From NCBI RefSeq assembly GCF_002042885.1, contig NZ_MVFY01000005.1, forward strand, positions 264,258 to 328,257: a DNA stretch of 64,000 bases, written 5' to 3'. The notes under the pieces were generated by a model. The model worked only from the letters and a program-made list of their open reading frames with translations, did not search any database and was not told the origin of the DNA. Below are positions 32,381-41,513 of this stretch, piece after piece (positions within the stretch are counted from its first letter, which is position 1; the number at the start of each line of letters is the position of its first letter). The stretch is from Citrobacter portucalensis. GTDB lineage: Bacteria > Pseudomonadota > Gammaproteobacteria > Enterobacterales > Enterobacteriaceae. A program made the translations under genes and the position numbers.

Positions 32381-33295
32381 TCAGGCCTCTGGTTCCTGAT
32401 CGGGAACCGGAGGTACCACTTCGCCTTCACGCGGCTCATCCGGATTCGGCGCAGGAAGATTCATCAGCTTCGCCAGGATGCTTGCCAGTTTCAGGCGCAT
32501 TTCCGGACGGCGAACGATCATATCGATAGCGCCTTTTTCAATCAGGAACTCGCTGCGCTGGAATCCCGGCGGCAGTTTCTCACGTACGGTTTGCTCGATA
32601 ACACGCGGACCAGCGAAGCCGATCAGTGCTTTCGGTTCTGCAATGTTGAGATCGCCCAGCATCGCGAAGCTTGCGGAAACACCACCCATTGTTGGGTCGG
32701 TCAGTACAGAAATATACGGTAAACCGCGTTCCTGCATTTTCGCCAGCGCAGCAGAGGTTTTCGCCATCTGCATCAAAGACATCAGCGCTTCCTGCATACG
32801 CGCCCCGCCAGAAGCAGAGAAGCAGATCAGTGGACAGTTGTCTTCCAGCGCCTGCTCAACGGCACGGACAAAACGCGCGCCGACCACAGAGCCCATGGAG
32901 CCGCCCATAAACGCGAACTCGAATGCAGCAGCAACGACCGGCATACCGTGGAGCGTGCCTTTCATCACCACCAGCGCATCTTTCTCGCCGGTTTCTTTCT
33001 GCGCAGAAGCCAGTCTGTCTTTGTATTTTTTGGAGTCACGAAACTTCAGCACGTCTTTCGGCTCAAGCTCGCTACCCAGTTCCACAAGAGAACCTTCATC
33101 TAACAGGCTATGCAGGCGATTGCGCGCCGACATGCGCATATGATGGTCACACTTCGGACAGACCTCAAGATTACGTTCCAGCTCAGCACGGTATAAAACC
33201 TGACCGCAGCTATCACACTTGGTCCACACCCCTTCAGGAATGCTTGCCTTGCGGGTGGGAGTAATGTTGCTTTTAATTCGTTCAATCCAGCTCAT
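32381..33295 (-). CDS. accD: Acetyl-CoA carboxylase carboxyltransferase beta subunit
   Basis: AccD pairs with AccA to transfer the carboxyl group from biotin to acetyl-CoA, the first step of fatty acid synthesis. It is 304 residues. The N-terminal zinc ribbon is seen as CDSC and CPKC (about residues 27-49); the crotonase-fold domain follows with the oxyanion GGAR near 180 and [17 protein letters not shown]. The C-terminal tail is acidic and proline-rich. Single gene with its own promoter region of 149 bases. Confidence 0.98.
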   Translation of the reverse strand: MSWIERIKSNITPTRKASIPEGVWTKCDSCGQVLYRAELERNLEVCPKCDHHMRMSARNRLHSLLDEGSLVELGSELEPKDVLKFRDSKKYKDRLASAQKETGEKDALVVMKGTLHGMPVVAAAFEFAFMGGSMGSVVGARFVRAVEQALEDNCPLICFSASGGARMQEALMSLMQMAKTSAALAKMQERGLPYISVLTDPTMGGVSASFAMLGDLNIAEPKALIGFAGPRVIEQTVREKLPPGFQRSEFLIEKGAIDMIVRRPEMRLKLASILAKLMNLPAPNPDEPREGEVVPPVPDQEPEA

Positions 33296-33444
33296 TGGTG
33301 ACCTTTCTGCCTGAACCCTAGTCAGCTTTGTTATAAGGGGCGCATAATGCCATTTTTGCCCCTAACAGACCATGAATGTTGCACATTAAAACATAACAGC
33401 CCGAAACTTTGGATAAAAAAGTGGTCGAACCGCTGAGTTACTTT

Positions 33445-34104
33445 CTATTTTGCAGCCCGTGACGCAGCACGCTTATGGCGAATTACTTCAATCACCCCCG
33501 GCAATACGGAAAGGACGATAATCGCCACAATCAATAATTTCAGGTTTTCCTGGACGATCGGCAGATCGCCGAACAGGTAGCCTGCGTAGGTGAACAACAA
33601 TACCCACAGCAATGCGCCTACGACGTTATACATCGCAAAGTGACGGTAGGACATATGTCCCATACCGGCAACAAACGGCGCAAATGTACGCACGATTGGC
33701 ACGAAACGCGCCAGGATAATCGTCTTACCGCCATGACGCTCGTAGAACGCATGGGTTTTATCTAGGTAGCTGCGGCGGAAAATTTTGGAGTTCGGGTTAC
33801 TGAAAAGTTTTTCCCCGAACAATCGGCCAATCGTGTAGTTCACCGCATCGCCCACAATCGCCGCCACAATCATCAGTGCCACCATCAGATGAACATTAAG
33901 ATCGTTGGTTGGCAGCGCAGAAAGCGCACCCGCAACAAACAGCAGCGAATCCCCTGGCAGGAATGGTGTCACCACCAGCCCGGTTTCACAGAACAGGATC
34001 AGAAACAGAATGGCGTATACCCAGATACCGTATTCCGCAACCAGCTCCGCCAGGTGCACATCAATGTGCAGGATAAAATCGATAAGAAAGTAAATCAGGT
34101 CCAT
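33445..34104 (-). CDS. dedA: DedA family inner membrane protein
   Basis: A 219-residue DedA/SNARE-associated protein, a family of polyprenyl phosphate or phospholipid flippase-like membrane proteins needed for membrane energetics and division. The family box is [16 protein letters not shown], then [10 protein letters not shown] and [20 protein letters not shown] with the essential arginines. About four to five hydrophobic helices. It follows truA by 24 bases and is probably co-transcribed with usg-truA. Confidence 0.95.
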   Translation of the reverse strand: MDLIYFLIDFILHIDVHLAELVAEYGIWVYAILFLILFCETGLVVTPFLPGDSLLFVAGALSALPTNDLNVHLMVALMIVAAIVGDAVNYTIGRLFGEKLFSNPNSKIFRRSYLDKTHAFYERHGGKTIILARFVPIVRTFAPFVAGMGHMSYRHFAMYNVVGALLWVLLFTYAGYLFGDLPIVQENLKLLIVAIIVLSVLPGVIEVIRHKRAASRAAK

Positions 34105-34128
34105 AGTTTTGCCTTTATACGACTCAAA

Positions 34129-34941
34129 TTAGTCCGCCAGAAATAGCGGGCCCATTGGCGGTTTTGGCAGGTCGAACCGGTCCGGGTAATCTACCGCAAC
34201 CAGATACAATCCTTCCGCTTTCGCCGTTGCCGCTGCCAGCGTTCTGTCCTTTGCCGCTAACAGTTCTGCTATCCAGCTCTCCGGCTGGTTGTTGGCGCCA
34301 ACTTCCATCAGGCTGCCGACAATATTCCTGACCATATGATGTACAAAGGCATTCGCTTTAATATCCACCACCACATATGCACCGAAACGTTCGACGTTAA
34401 TGTGCATCACGTTTCGCCACGGCGTGCGCGACTGACACTGCACCGCTCGAAACGAGGTAAAATCATTTTCGCCAATCAGACACTGGGCCGCACGATGCAT
34501 ACGCTCAGCGTCCAGCGGTTCATAGTAATGGGTTACCCCTTTACCCAAAACAGCAGGGCGCAACCGATGATTGTAGATGATGTAGCGATAACGGCGAGCC
34601 GTGGCGCTAAATCGGGCATGAAAATCATCGGGTACAGCTTTAACCCAGCGCACGGCGATGTCACCAGGTAAATTCGCATTTACCCCCAGTGTCCAGGCCG
34701 CATCTTTACGCTGGGCAGTGGTTTCAAAATGCACGACCTGCCCAGTGCCATGAACGCCCGCATCCGTGCGTCCTGCACAAAAAACATTGATGCGTTCATT
34801 CGCCACCTGAGAGAGCGCTTTTTCCAGTTTTTCCTGAACGCTACGCACTTCGTTCTGGCGCTGCCAGCCATAATATTTGCTGCCGTCATACTCAATGCCC
34901 AGCGCAATTTTATGGGTTGACGGCTGTTGCTGGTCAGACAT
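34129..34941 (-). CDS. truA: tRNA pseudouridine(38-40) synthase
   Basis: TruA makes pseudouridine at positions 38-40 of the tRNA anticodon arm. It is 270 residues. The catalytic aspartate is in [12 protein letters not shown] (about D60), and [17 protein letters not shown] is the second family motif. Its start codon shares one base with the usg stop (ATG/TAA overlap), so coupling is likely. Confidence 0.97.
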   Translation of the reverse strand: MSDQQQPSTHKIALGIEYDGSKYYGWQRQNEVRSVQEKLEKALSQVANERINVFCAGRTDAGVHGTGQVVHFETTAQRKDAAWTLGVNANLPGDIAVRWVKAVPDDFHARFSATARRYRYIIYNHRLRPAVLGKGVTHYYEPLDAERMHRAAQCLIGENDFTSFRAVQCQSRTPWRNVMHINVERFGAYVVVDIKANAFVHHMVRNIVGSLMEVGANNQPESWIAELLAAKDRTLAAATAKAEGLYLVAVDYPDRFDLPKPPMGPLFLAD

Positions 34942-35954
34942 TAGTACAGGTACTCCTGCACCAGTTTTTCCGCAATTTTCACCGCCATTAACGCGCCGCC
35001 AAAGCGTACGTTGTCCGCCACAGACCAGAACTGAACCTGCTCTGGCATACCGTAATCATTATGCACGCAGCCAATAGAAAGGTGCGGCGTGCCCGATGCA
35101 TCGCCAACCTGGGTCGGGAAATCGGTCTCTTCCGACAACACCACGTCTTCACCGCGTGAAAACGCATCGCGCGCTTCTTCCGCCGCCAACGGGCGCAGGG
35201 CCTCAAAATTAACCATCTGCGCGTGGCCATAAAATACCGGGGACTGCACGATGCTGGCAGAGATGAGCAGACCATCATCCTGCATAATTTTGCGCACTTC
35301 ATCAACGATACGACGTTCTTCACGCACGCTACCTTCACGATCGGGCAGCAGCGGCAGCATGTTGAATGCCAACTGACGGCCAAAGAAATCATCTTCGTCA
35401 ATCGGGATGCCGTTAAGCAGTTTTGCACTCTGTCCGGCCAGCGCATCCACCGCTTTTTTGCCATGAGCGGAAGCTGAGATAATATTGGTCACCGTAATAC
35501 GCGAAAGCCCACCGTCATCAATCAACGGTTTCAGCGCAGACAGCAGTTGGCTGGTCAGACTGTTAGGCACCGCAATCACATTGCGGTTACGGTAATCCGC
35601 CAGCACGAACGGGTTAACGTCCGGAACCACCAGCGGAACGTCTGGCTCAAGCGCGAACAGACCGCTGCTGTCGATCACCAGGCAACCCGCATTAGTGGCT
35701 TCTTCTACCCAGGCGGCGGTGGCTTCAGCGCCCGCAACAAAAAATGCCAACTGCGCCTGCGTCCAGTCAAAGTCTGCAACGTCCTGCACTATGACCGATT
35801 TACCGTTAAAACGCAGATGTTCGCCGGCGCTTTCATTACGCGCCAGCGCATAAATTTCACCGACCGGGAACTGGCGTTCAGCCAGCGTATCGAGCAGGGC
35901 TTCGCCTACGGCGCCCGTTGCGCCCAGAATGGCAATATTCCAGCCTTCAGACAT
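34941..35954 (-). CDS. usg: Semialdehyde dehydrogenase-like protein Usg
   Basis: A 337-residue homologue of aspartate-semialdehyde dehydrogenase with an intact Rossmann motif ([16 protein letters not shown]). Where active enzymes have the catalytic Cys in the NC(T) motif, this protein reads [12 protein letters not shown] with Ser at 132, so dehydrogenase activity is not expected. The E. coli protein is similar. Its role is unknown. It lies in the pdxB-usg-truA-dedA gene run, one base overlapping truA. Confidence 0.93.
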   Translation of the reverse strand: MSEGWNIAILGATGAVGEALLDTLAERQFPVGEIYALARNESAGEHLRFNGKSVIVQDVADFDWTQAQLAFFVAGAEATAAWVEEATNAGCLVIDSSGLFALEPDVPLVVPDVNPFVLADYRNRNVIAVPNSLTSQLLSALKPLIDDGGLSRITVTNIISASAHGKKAVDALAGQSAKLLNGIPIDEDDFFGRQLAFNMLPLLPDREGSVREERRIVDEVRKIMQDDGLLISASIVQSPVFYGHAQMVNFEALRPLAAEEARDAFSRGEDVVLSEETDFPTQVGDASGTPHLSIGCVHNDYGMPEQVQFWSVADNVRFGGALMAVKIAEKLVQEYLY

Positions 35955-35983
35955 GGTGATTTACTCCAAGAAATACGTAAGCG

Positions 35984-36008
35984 TCCCTGTCGCATTATTC
36001 GACAGGGA
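35984..36008. other. Stem-loop between pdxB and usg
   Basis: TCCCTGTCG and CGACAGGGA form a perfect 9-base stem with a 7-base loop in the 68-base gap. No T-run, so it is more likely a processing or attenuation element than a full terminator. Confidence 0.55.
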
Positions 36009-36022
36009 GCATTAAGAAGACA

Positions 36023-37159
36023 TTAATGTGCCGGATGATGAACAGCGTTAAAACCCAGCTTACACAATAAGGCAGCAGCCGTTGCGTCGTCACACATCAC
36101 ATATAAAGACGACCATTCACGACGCTCAAGGTAATTTTTACGCAGTTTATCAAACTCACCCGGAATTCCAGCGACTTTGCGCAGCGGCGCATCATCGCGG
36201 CGCACATCATACACTAAATGCACCAGCCTTTTCAGCGTTGGCTGATCTAACGGGCCATGCAGGGTGATACGACCAAATTCCGGCGCGGGTAACAGGGTAC
36301 TGAGCGCAACGTGCTGCTCGTGACCAATAAACTTACTATAGGCCTCAAAGACCTGCGTGGTGCCACGCGCTTTTCCTTCGAGGGTATACCCGGCAATGTG
36401 CGCCGTGCCGATATCGGCTTTCTCCAGCAACGCCACATTGAGATCCGGCTCTCCTTCCCAGACATCCAGCACAACGCTCAGCGACTGACCGGCATTCAAT
36501 CGGTTCAGCAATGCCGTATTGTCGATGACCGCCCCACGGCAGGCGTTGATCAGAATGGTGCCCGGCTTCAACCGGCTAATTAGCGCGTCATCCGCCATGT
36601 GCAGTGTTTTGTACGGCCCGTCTTTAAACAGCGGGGTATGGAAAGTCAGCACATCGGCTTGCTCAACCAGTTCATCCAGCGAGCAGAAATTGCCTTCGTC
36701 ACCGCGATCGGCTCGCGGTGGATCGCACAACAGCGTGCGGATCCCCAGCGCTTCCAGACGCGCCTGCAAACGCCCGCCCACATTGCCCACACCCACAATG
36801 CCTACGGTGCGATCGCGTAACGCAAACCCGTCGCGCTCCGCCAGCATCAGCAACGCTGAAAAAACATATTCTACGACCGCTATTGCGTTACAACCGGGCG
36901 CGGCGGAAAAACCGATCCCCGCCTGCGCAAGCCAGGCGTCATCTACATGGTCTGTGCCAGCGGTTGCCGTACCGACAAATTTAACCGGTTTTCCGCCAAG
37001 CAGTGATTCATTTACTTTCGTCACCGAGCGCACCATTAAAGCATCCGCATCATCCAGTTCAGCAACGGGAATCGGACGACCGGGAACCGCTTTGACCTCC
37101 CCCAAACGACTGAACAGTTCGCGGGCATAGGGCATATTTTCATCAACGAGGATTTTCAC
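36023..37159 (-). CDS. pdxB: Erythronate-4-phosphate dehydrogenase
   Basis: PdxB oxidises 4-phosphoerythronate in the pyridoxal phosphate pathway. It is 378 residues of the D-2-hydroxyacid dehydrogenase family with NAD motif [16 protein letters not shown], the substrate-site arginine region [11 protein letters not shown], the His in GTAHIAGYT and a C-terminal PdxB dimerisation domain. First gene of the run pdxB-usg-truA-dedA, divergent from flk. Confidence 0.97.
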   Translation of the reverse strand: MKILVDENMPYARELFSRLGEVKAVPGRPIPVAELDDADALMVRSVTKVNESLLGGKPVKFVGTATAGTDHVDDAWLAQAGIGFSAAPGCNAIAVVEYVFSALLMLAERDGFALRDRTVGIVGVGNVGGRLQARLEALGIRTLLCDPPRADRGDEGNFCSLDELVEQADVLTFHTPLFKDGPYKTLHMADDALISRLKPGTILINACRGAVIDNTALLNRLNAGQSLSVVLDVWEGEPDLNVALLEKADIGTAHIAGYTLEGKARGTTQVFEAYSKFIGHEQHVALSTLLPAPEFGRITLHGPLDQPTLKRLVHLVYDVRRDDAPLRKVAGIPGEFDKLRKNYLERREWSSLYVMCDDATAAALLCKLGFNAVHHPAH

Positions 37160-37264
37160 GTCTTTCGCACCTGTTTGAGAACGAGAGTTAACCGGGCAAG
37201 TGTGCCATAATCTCGCCGCCAGGCATACTGCGAGACCTGGTCAGCACAGATTTAAGGAACAGAG

Positions 37265-38269
37265 ATGATGCAGCCCATTTCAGGTACGCCCGCACGCCCT
37301 CCCGGCGAAGGCCAAAATGCCCCTTCCGCTGCGGGTGAACAACCGCTATCCACGCAACAACGTACTGTGCTGGAACGGCTAATTACCCGTTTGATTTCAC
37401 TCACCCAGCAGCAAAGCGCTGAGGTGTGGGCCGGAATGAAGCACGATCTGGGCGTCAAAAGTGATACGCCGCTGCAATCACGTCACTTTCCTGCCGCTGA
37501 GCAAAACCTTAACCAACGACTGGGGGTTGCTCAGCAAAATCATGTTAATCGTCAGGTGCTTTCGCAGCTCACTGAATTACTGAGCCAGGGAAATAATCGC
37601 CAGGCGGTGAGTGATTTTATCCGTCAGCAGTATGGGCAAACGGCGCTCAGCCAGCTCACGCCTGAGCAGTTGAAGAACGTGCTCACGCTGCTGCAACAAG
37701 GACAGCTGTCGATACCGCAGCCGCAGCAGCGCCCGGCTACCGATCGCCCTTTGCTCCCCGCAGAGCACAATACGCTGAACCAGTTAGTTACCAAACTGGC
37801 GGCGGCCACGGGAGAATCCGGGAAGATGATCTGGCAGTCGATGCTGGAGTTGTCTGGCGTAAAAAGCGGTGAGCTGATCCCTGCCAAACAGTTTACGCAC
37901 CTGGTCACCTGGCTGCAGGCGCGCCAGACGCTCAGCCTGCAAAGCGCACCAACGCTACAAACGCTCCAGGCGGCGCTGAAGCTGCCATTAGAGCCGAATG
38001 AGCTGACAGCGATAAAAGAATACGCGCAGCAGACGTATCAGATCCAACCACAATCGATTCTGACCACGGTGCAGGTGCAGGACTTGCTCAATCAAATTTT
38101 CCTGCGTCGCGTGGAACGAGAACGTGAGCTCAGCGAGCCGCGTCATCTGCAGCCCATTTACAGCCCGTTCGCGCCGATGATTGAAACGGTTAAATCTCTG
38201 TCGGCACGACCGGGACTGCTGTTTGTTGCGTTGATAATTGCGTTAGCCATTTTCTGGCTGGTCGCTTAA
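37265..38269 (+). CDS. flk: Flagella biosynthesis regulator Flk
   Basis: Flk monitors flagellar ring assembly and prevents early export of the anti-sigma factor FlgM. The 334-residue protein is Gln-rich and soluble for most of its length, with a C-terminal membrane anchor ([16 protein letters not shown], about 315-333). The N-terminal and middle parts differ more from E. coli than its neighbours do, a known feature of this protein. Two in-frame ATGs (37265 and 37268) are possible starts. It overlaps the convergent yfcJ by 4 bases. Confidence 0.94.
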   Translation: MMQPISGTPARPPGEGQNAPSAAGEQPLSTQQRTVLERLITRLISLTQQQSAEVWAGMKHDLGVKSDTPLQSRHFPAAEQNLNQRLGVAQQNHVNRQVLSQLTELLSQGNNRQAVSDFIRQQYGQTALSQLTPEQLKNVLTLLQQGQLSIPQPQQRPATDRPLLPAEHNTLNQLVTKLAAATGESGKMIWQSMLELSGVKSGELIPAKQFTHLVTWLQARQTLSLQSAPTLQTLQAALKLPLEPNELTAIKEYAQQTYQIQPQSILTTVQVQDLLNQIFLRRVERERELSEPRHLQPIYSPFAPMIETVKSLSARPGLLFVALIIALAIFWLVA

Positions 38270-39444
38270 CCTTTACGCAGCGTAAGCAACGTTACAATAA
38301 TCCCCACCACGGCGGATATCGCCCCGGCAAGGAACACTGAGGGATAACCGTACGCGGTGGCCAGCACCCCGGCGACCGGACCGCTTATACCGTAGGAGAT
38401 ATCCTGAAACGCGGCGTAACCGCCCAGCGCCGTACCGCGAACCTGCGCGGGCACTCGCTTCACCACTTCGACGCCCAATGCCGGGAAGATAAGCGAACAC
38501 CCGGCCCCGGTTAATGCCGCCCCGAGCAGCGCAATCCAGGCCGATGGGGCCTGCCACAGCAAAATCAGCCCCGCAGTTTCCACCAGCAAAGAGACAACGG
38601 CAACCTTCACGCCGCCGAAACGGTCCGGCATCCAGCCAAACAGAATGCGCATCAGCACAAACGCCCCACCAAACGCAGTCAGGGTGAACCCCGCCATCGT
38701 CCAGCCGTTGCTGACAAAATAGAGTGAAATAAAGGTACCGATCACCGCAAAGCCAACGCCCTGCAGCGCCAGGCCCAGGCCCGGTTTCCATATAAGCCCG
38801 ACTACGCTCCATAAAGAAGGACGTTCTCCTGCATGCGCAGGCACTTTACGCACGGTGCCGTTGAATGCCCATGCCAGCAGCGGTAATACCATCGTCGTTC
38901 CCGCCAGCGCCGCGAAGCCAAAGTGGCTGTGGATCAACAGGCCCAGCGGTGCACCAGCGGCCAGCGCACCGTAAATCGCCATTCCGTTCCACGACATCAC
39001 CTTACCGGAGCGTGTTGGGCCGACCAGCCCCAACCCCCAGGTCAGCGTACCGGTGAGCAGTTGGCTTTCGCCAAAGCCGAGGATCAAACGCCCGACGATT
39101 AACAACGCAAATTTTATAGGGACAGAAACAGGCAATAGCGCGGCTAAAAGCCACGCCGCGCCCGCCAGCCCACAGGCAAACATCCCCTGTAGCGCCGAGC
39201 GTTTAGCACCATATTGATCGGCTAAGCGCCCGGCGTAGCCGCGCGTTAATACCGTCGCCAGAAACTGTACACCTACGGCGATACCGACCATGGTGTTGCC
39301 ATAGCCCAGTTCCTGATGCACAAACAGAGGAATCACGGGCAAAGGGAGACCGACCGTCATATAGGTCAGGAAAACTGCAAAAGCGATACGAAACAGCGAA
39401 AAGTTCGCCGAAGGTGTTTTTTCTTGTTGGGTTACAGCTGTCAT
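38266..39444 (-). CDS. yfcJ: MFS transporter YfcJ
   Basis: A 392-residue major facilitator superfamily protein with 12 hydrophobic helices, of the YfcJ/YhhS (UPF0226) group of drug-like efflux carriers. The MFS signature loop is [17 protein letters not shown] between helices 2 and 3. Substrate unknown. In E. coli K-12 the next gene upstream is fabB; here about 2 kb of extra DNA lies between them. Confidence 0.94.
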   Translation of the reverse strand: MTAVTQQEKTPSANFSLFRIAFAVFLTYMTVGLPLPVIPLFVHQELGYGNTMVGIAVGVQFLATVLTRGYAGRLADQYGAKRSALQGMFACGLAGAAWLLAALLPVSVPIKFALLIVGRLILGFGESQLLTGTLTWGLGLVGPTRSGKVMSWNGMAIYGALAAGAPLGLLIHSHFGFAALAGTTMVLPLLAWAFNGTVRKVPAHAGERPSLWSVVGLIWKPGLGLALQGVGFAVIGTFISLYFVSNGWTMAGFTLTAFGGAFVLMRILFGWMPDRFGGVKVAVVSLLVETAGLILLWQAPSAWIALLGAALTGAGCSLIFPALGVEVVKRVPAQVRGTALGGYAAFQDISYGISGPVAGVLATAYGYPSVFLAGAISAVVGIIVTLLTLRKG

Positions 39445-39623
39445 GCGTTACTCCAAAATGCAGAGTAAGGCGAGGAATGTCCACGCCCCCTCTACCTGAC
39501 TATCAGGATTAAGGTGCGTTGGATAACGTTAAACGCTTACGCATTATCAAGAGGATAATGTTGAAGCTGGAGTCTGCCTGCGAGTGACCCTGGCTGTCAA
39601 CTGTGAAAGCATAGCTGTGTGTT
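39445..39623. promoter_or_regulatory. yfcJ upstream region at islet edge
   Basis: The 179 bases hold the yfcJ promoter and the left end of the islet. Two direct copies of GGATAA(C/T)GTT (39520-39529 and 39552-39561) flank a segment that includes TAAACGCTTACG. They could be operators or a junction; no function is shown. Confidence 0.4.
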
Positions 39624-39998
39624 TCAAAGCGGTGACTTCGCAACGAACAAAAAGGGAAATACCGCATCAATGCCTTTCGCTCTAAACCTCCCGGTTACCT
39701 GTTCACGCTGCTGCGGCGTCAGGAGCCGGAACATCATATCCCAAATATCTTTGGGCTCGGCTTCCTGCACAATGTTGCGATCAGGCGCCTCTGTTTTCTC
39801 ATTTTCATTCAGATACGAGCGTACATACAGTGGGAACACAGAAATATGAAATTCCTCGGCCTTAGATTTCGCGCGCTTGCGCTTAACGCCCTCCTTCCCT
39901 TCACTGTAGGTATTTAAGCGCAGACGTACAGCTGGTGCGCTTCCAGGAAACCCCGGTAATTCAAGACACTCCTTTACCGTGAACCACTCTTTTACCAT
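39624..39998 (-). CDS. Mu repressor/transposase-type DNA-binding protein
   Basis: A 124-residue protein whose N-terminal half (MVKEWFTVKECLELPGFPGS then AVRLRLNTYS) resembles the winged-helix domain shared by the phage Mu c repressor and the MuA transposase end-binding domain; the remainder (EEFHISVFPLYVRSYL) continues that fold, and the C-terminus (DIWDMMFRLLTPQQREQVTG) is a helical tail. It is far too short to be a transposase. I chose the ATG at 39998 because AAAGGAAAG stands 7 bases before it. It diverges from a Ner-like gene, as c and ner do in Mu. Likely a regulator of the islet; the target is unknown. Confidence 0.75.
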   Translation of the reverse strand: MVKEWFTVKECLELPGFPGSAPAVRLRLNTYSEGKEGVKRKRAKSKAEEFHISVFPLYVRSYLNENEKTEAPDRNIVQEAEPKDIWDMMFRLLTPQQREQVTGRFRAKGIDAVFPFLFVAKSPL

Positions 39999-40166
39999 CA
40001 GTTTCTTTCCTTTCTGCTGATGAAATAAAAATATTTTTTCTTTTTCGCGAAATTTCAAATTAATTCTGGCAATATTCCTACGACAAAAAGAAAGTAACGT
40101 TCTTTTTTTCTAATTTATACCCTGAAAAATATCGGCACCGATAACACATCTTCTTAGGATTACAGA
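39999..40166. promoter_or_regulatory. Divergent control region of the Mu-type regulators
   Basis: 168 bases, strongly AT-rich with T and A runs (40027-40046, 40103-40112). By position it must hold the promoters of both regulators. I see no clear long palindrome. Confidence 0.5.
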
Positions 40167-40424
40167 ATGGAACACAAAAGCCAAGACTGGCATCGTGCAG
40201 ATATTAAAAGTGCACTGGAAAAAAGAGGCATTACGCTCAGAGAATTGTCACGTTCTGCGGGCTTGTCTCCTGATTCGCTACGAAATGTATTTACCCGCAA
40301 CTGGCCCAGAGCAGAACAGATCATCGCACAGGCGCTGGAAACCACGCCGGACATGATTTGGCCATCGCGCTACCTCTCGAAATCAGAAAAAATAACCGTC
40401 ACAAAAAATAACCATAAACTATAA
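40167..40424 (+). CDS. Ner-like / Nlp (SfsB)-type DNA-binding protein
   Basis: An 85-residue helix-turn-helix protein. The frame DWHRADIKSALEKRGITLRE, the helix-turn-helix around SRSAGLSPDSLRNVFTRNWP and the closing MIWPSRY are the hallmarks of the Ner/Nlp family (phage Mu and D108 Ner, E. coli SfsB). The tail after residue 70 is basic and unconserved. An AGGA ribosome site is 7 bases upstream. In Mu, Ner turns down both early and repressor promoters; here it probably controls the divergent pair and perhaps the genes to the right. Confidence 0.85.
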   Translation: MEHKSQDWHRADIKSALEKRGITLRELSRSAGLSPDSLRNVFTRNWPRAEQIIAQALETTPDMIWPSRYLSKSEKITVTKNNHKL

Positions 40425-40571
40425 ATGCGTTACCCATAATTTGCATGGCAGATTAATTTATATCTCAACCAAATATATTCCCGATATTAATAGCACTATC
40501 GGTCATGCCCATCAGATTAAATCCTGTTAAAGCAATACACGAACTTATTACATATTCTTTTAACAGGAGTC
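40425..40571. promoter_or_regulatory. AT-rich promoter region of the amidase-like gene
   Basis: 147 bases, among the most AT-rich in the window, between the Ner-like gene and the next start. Candidate -10 boxes are abundant, so no single promoter is assigned. An ACAGGAG ribosome site ends it. Confidence 0.4.
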
Positions 40572-40940
40572 ATGATGAGCTGGAATAAAACAGCAGCAAC
40601 AAATTATGCGAAATCACATGCAGGCGCGCATTCTCAGAAGCGCTGTGCAGAATTTACCCGCAAAGCCATTCAGGCAGGAGGTATCTCTCTTGGGAATACC
40701 TACCATGCTAAAGATTATGGACTGCTGTTAAAAAACGCAGGATTCCGTCCTATCGGCACATTTGAACAACCCAGAGCAGGAGATGTCGTCGTCATTCAAC
40801 CTTATGAGGGAGGAAACCCAAGCGGGCATATGGCGATATTTGACGGTCAGGAGTGGTACTCCGATTTTAGACAACGTGATATGTGGGCGGGGCCAGGCTA
40901 TCGGGCGGCAAAGCCTTCATACACTATTTACAGGAAGTAG
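40572..40940 (+). CDS. BPSL0067-type papain-fold amidase, candidate T6SS effector
   Basis: A 122-residue protein without signal peptide that looks like a minimal NlpC/P60-CHAP amidase of the BPSL0067 group, which I associate with type VI secretion amidase (Tae) effectors. Expected catalytic residues are Cys25 (SQKRCAEFTRKAIQAGG), His86 (NPSGHMAIFDGQEW) and a third, Asp98, in YSDFRQRDMW; PRAGDVVVIQ precedes the His as in CHAP domains. Two bases separate it from a lipoprotein gene, the layout of an effector and its periplasmic immunity protein. No secretion genes lie in the window. Family recognised by motif, function inferred. Confidence 0.72.
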   Translation: MMSWNKTAATNYAKSHAGAHSQKRCAEFTRKAIQAGGISLGNTYHAKDYGLLLKNAGFRPIGTFEQPRAGDVVVIQPYEGGNPSGHMAIFDGQEWYSDFRQRDMWAGPGYRAAKPSYTIYRK

Positions 40941-40942
40941 TA

Positions 40943-41461
40943 ATGAAAGCGTTCCCATTGATTGCTCTAGTTTTGTTACTTTGTAGCTGTTCTTCATCAC
41001 GCAGTGACAGCACTCAGGATGTTAAACAATTCTATCTCGCGTGGATGTCCGCCTACACACAAGATCGAGATACGTCCGCGCTCATGCAACGTTATGTGGC
41101 GAAAGACGTTATCGACCGTCTGGCGCTGATTGGCAGCCTTTACGAGCAGGAAATAATAAATTCTGACTACTTTATGTACGTGCAGGATTATGACCCTGAA
41201 TGGATCCCGCGGCTACGGGTTGGAGCAGTTCAGCCCTTTCTCGGTGGCGAAAAGGTGGAAGTACAATTAGGTGGACCGGCAGGCGAAGCGCCCATGCAAC
41301 TGGAAGTGTATACGCGTTGGGAAGAGGGTCGCTGGAAAATTTATCGCGTGCGGGATCTGGGCAATCAATTTGAACAGCCAATCTACAGCGCCGGTGATAT
41401 CGCACACGCCAAGGCATGGTCTGCGGAGATCGCACCGGAGTACGAAAAGATGAATAGATAA
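40943..41461 (+). CDS. DUF3828-like lipoprotein, candidate immunity protein
   Basis: A 172-residue exported lipoprotein. The N-terminus has a short basic start and a hydrophobic stretch (KAFPLIALVLLL) and a lipobox L-C-S-C with lipidation expected at Cys16; Ser at +2 predicts outer-membrane sorting. The rest (VKQFYLAWMSAYTQDRD near 28-44, then alternating strands to GRWKIYRVRDLGNQF) resembles DUF3828/NTF2-like proteins. The start 2 bases after the amidase-like gene makes co-translation near certain. The best guess is protection of the peptidoglycan from the neighbouring enzyme; not shown by sequence alone. Confidence 0.72.
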   Translation: MKAFPLIALVLLLCSCSSSRSDSTQDVKQFYLAWMSAYTQDRDTSALMQRYVAKDVIDRLALIGSLYEQEIINSDYFMYVQDYDPEWIPRLRVGAVQPFLGGEKVEVQLGGPAGEAPMQLEVYTRWEEGRWKIYRVRDLGNQFEQPIYSAGDIAHAKAWSAEIAPEYEKMNR

Positions 41462-41462
41462 A

Positions 41463-41488
41463 AAAGGGGAGCCATCAGGCTCCCCTTT
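41463..41488. terminator. Bidirectional terminator between islet and fabB
   Basis: AAAGGGGAGCC and GGCTCCCCTTT form an 11-base stem with a 4-base loop, A-run left and T-run right. It ends the lipoprotein gene and fabB. Confidence 0.88.
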
Positions 41489-41513
41489 GCATCTCATTTT
41501 TCATTTTGCAGAA

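Noticed and set aside
39520..39561. Direct repeats GGATAA(C/T)GTT as target-site duplication
   Set aside because: Both copies lie on the same side of the islet, so they cannot flank it; kept only as possible operators.
39600..39660. Possible Mu left end (GTTTCAAAGCG...)
   Set aside because: Only a few bases resemble Mu end sequences; no repeated end-binding sites were found on either flank.
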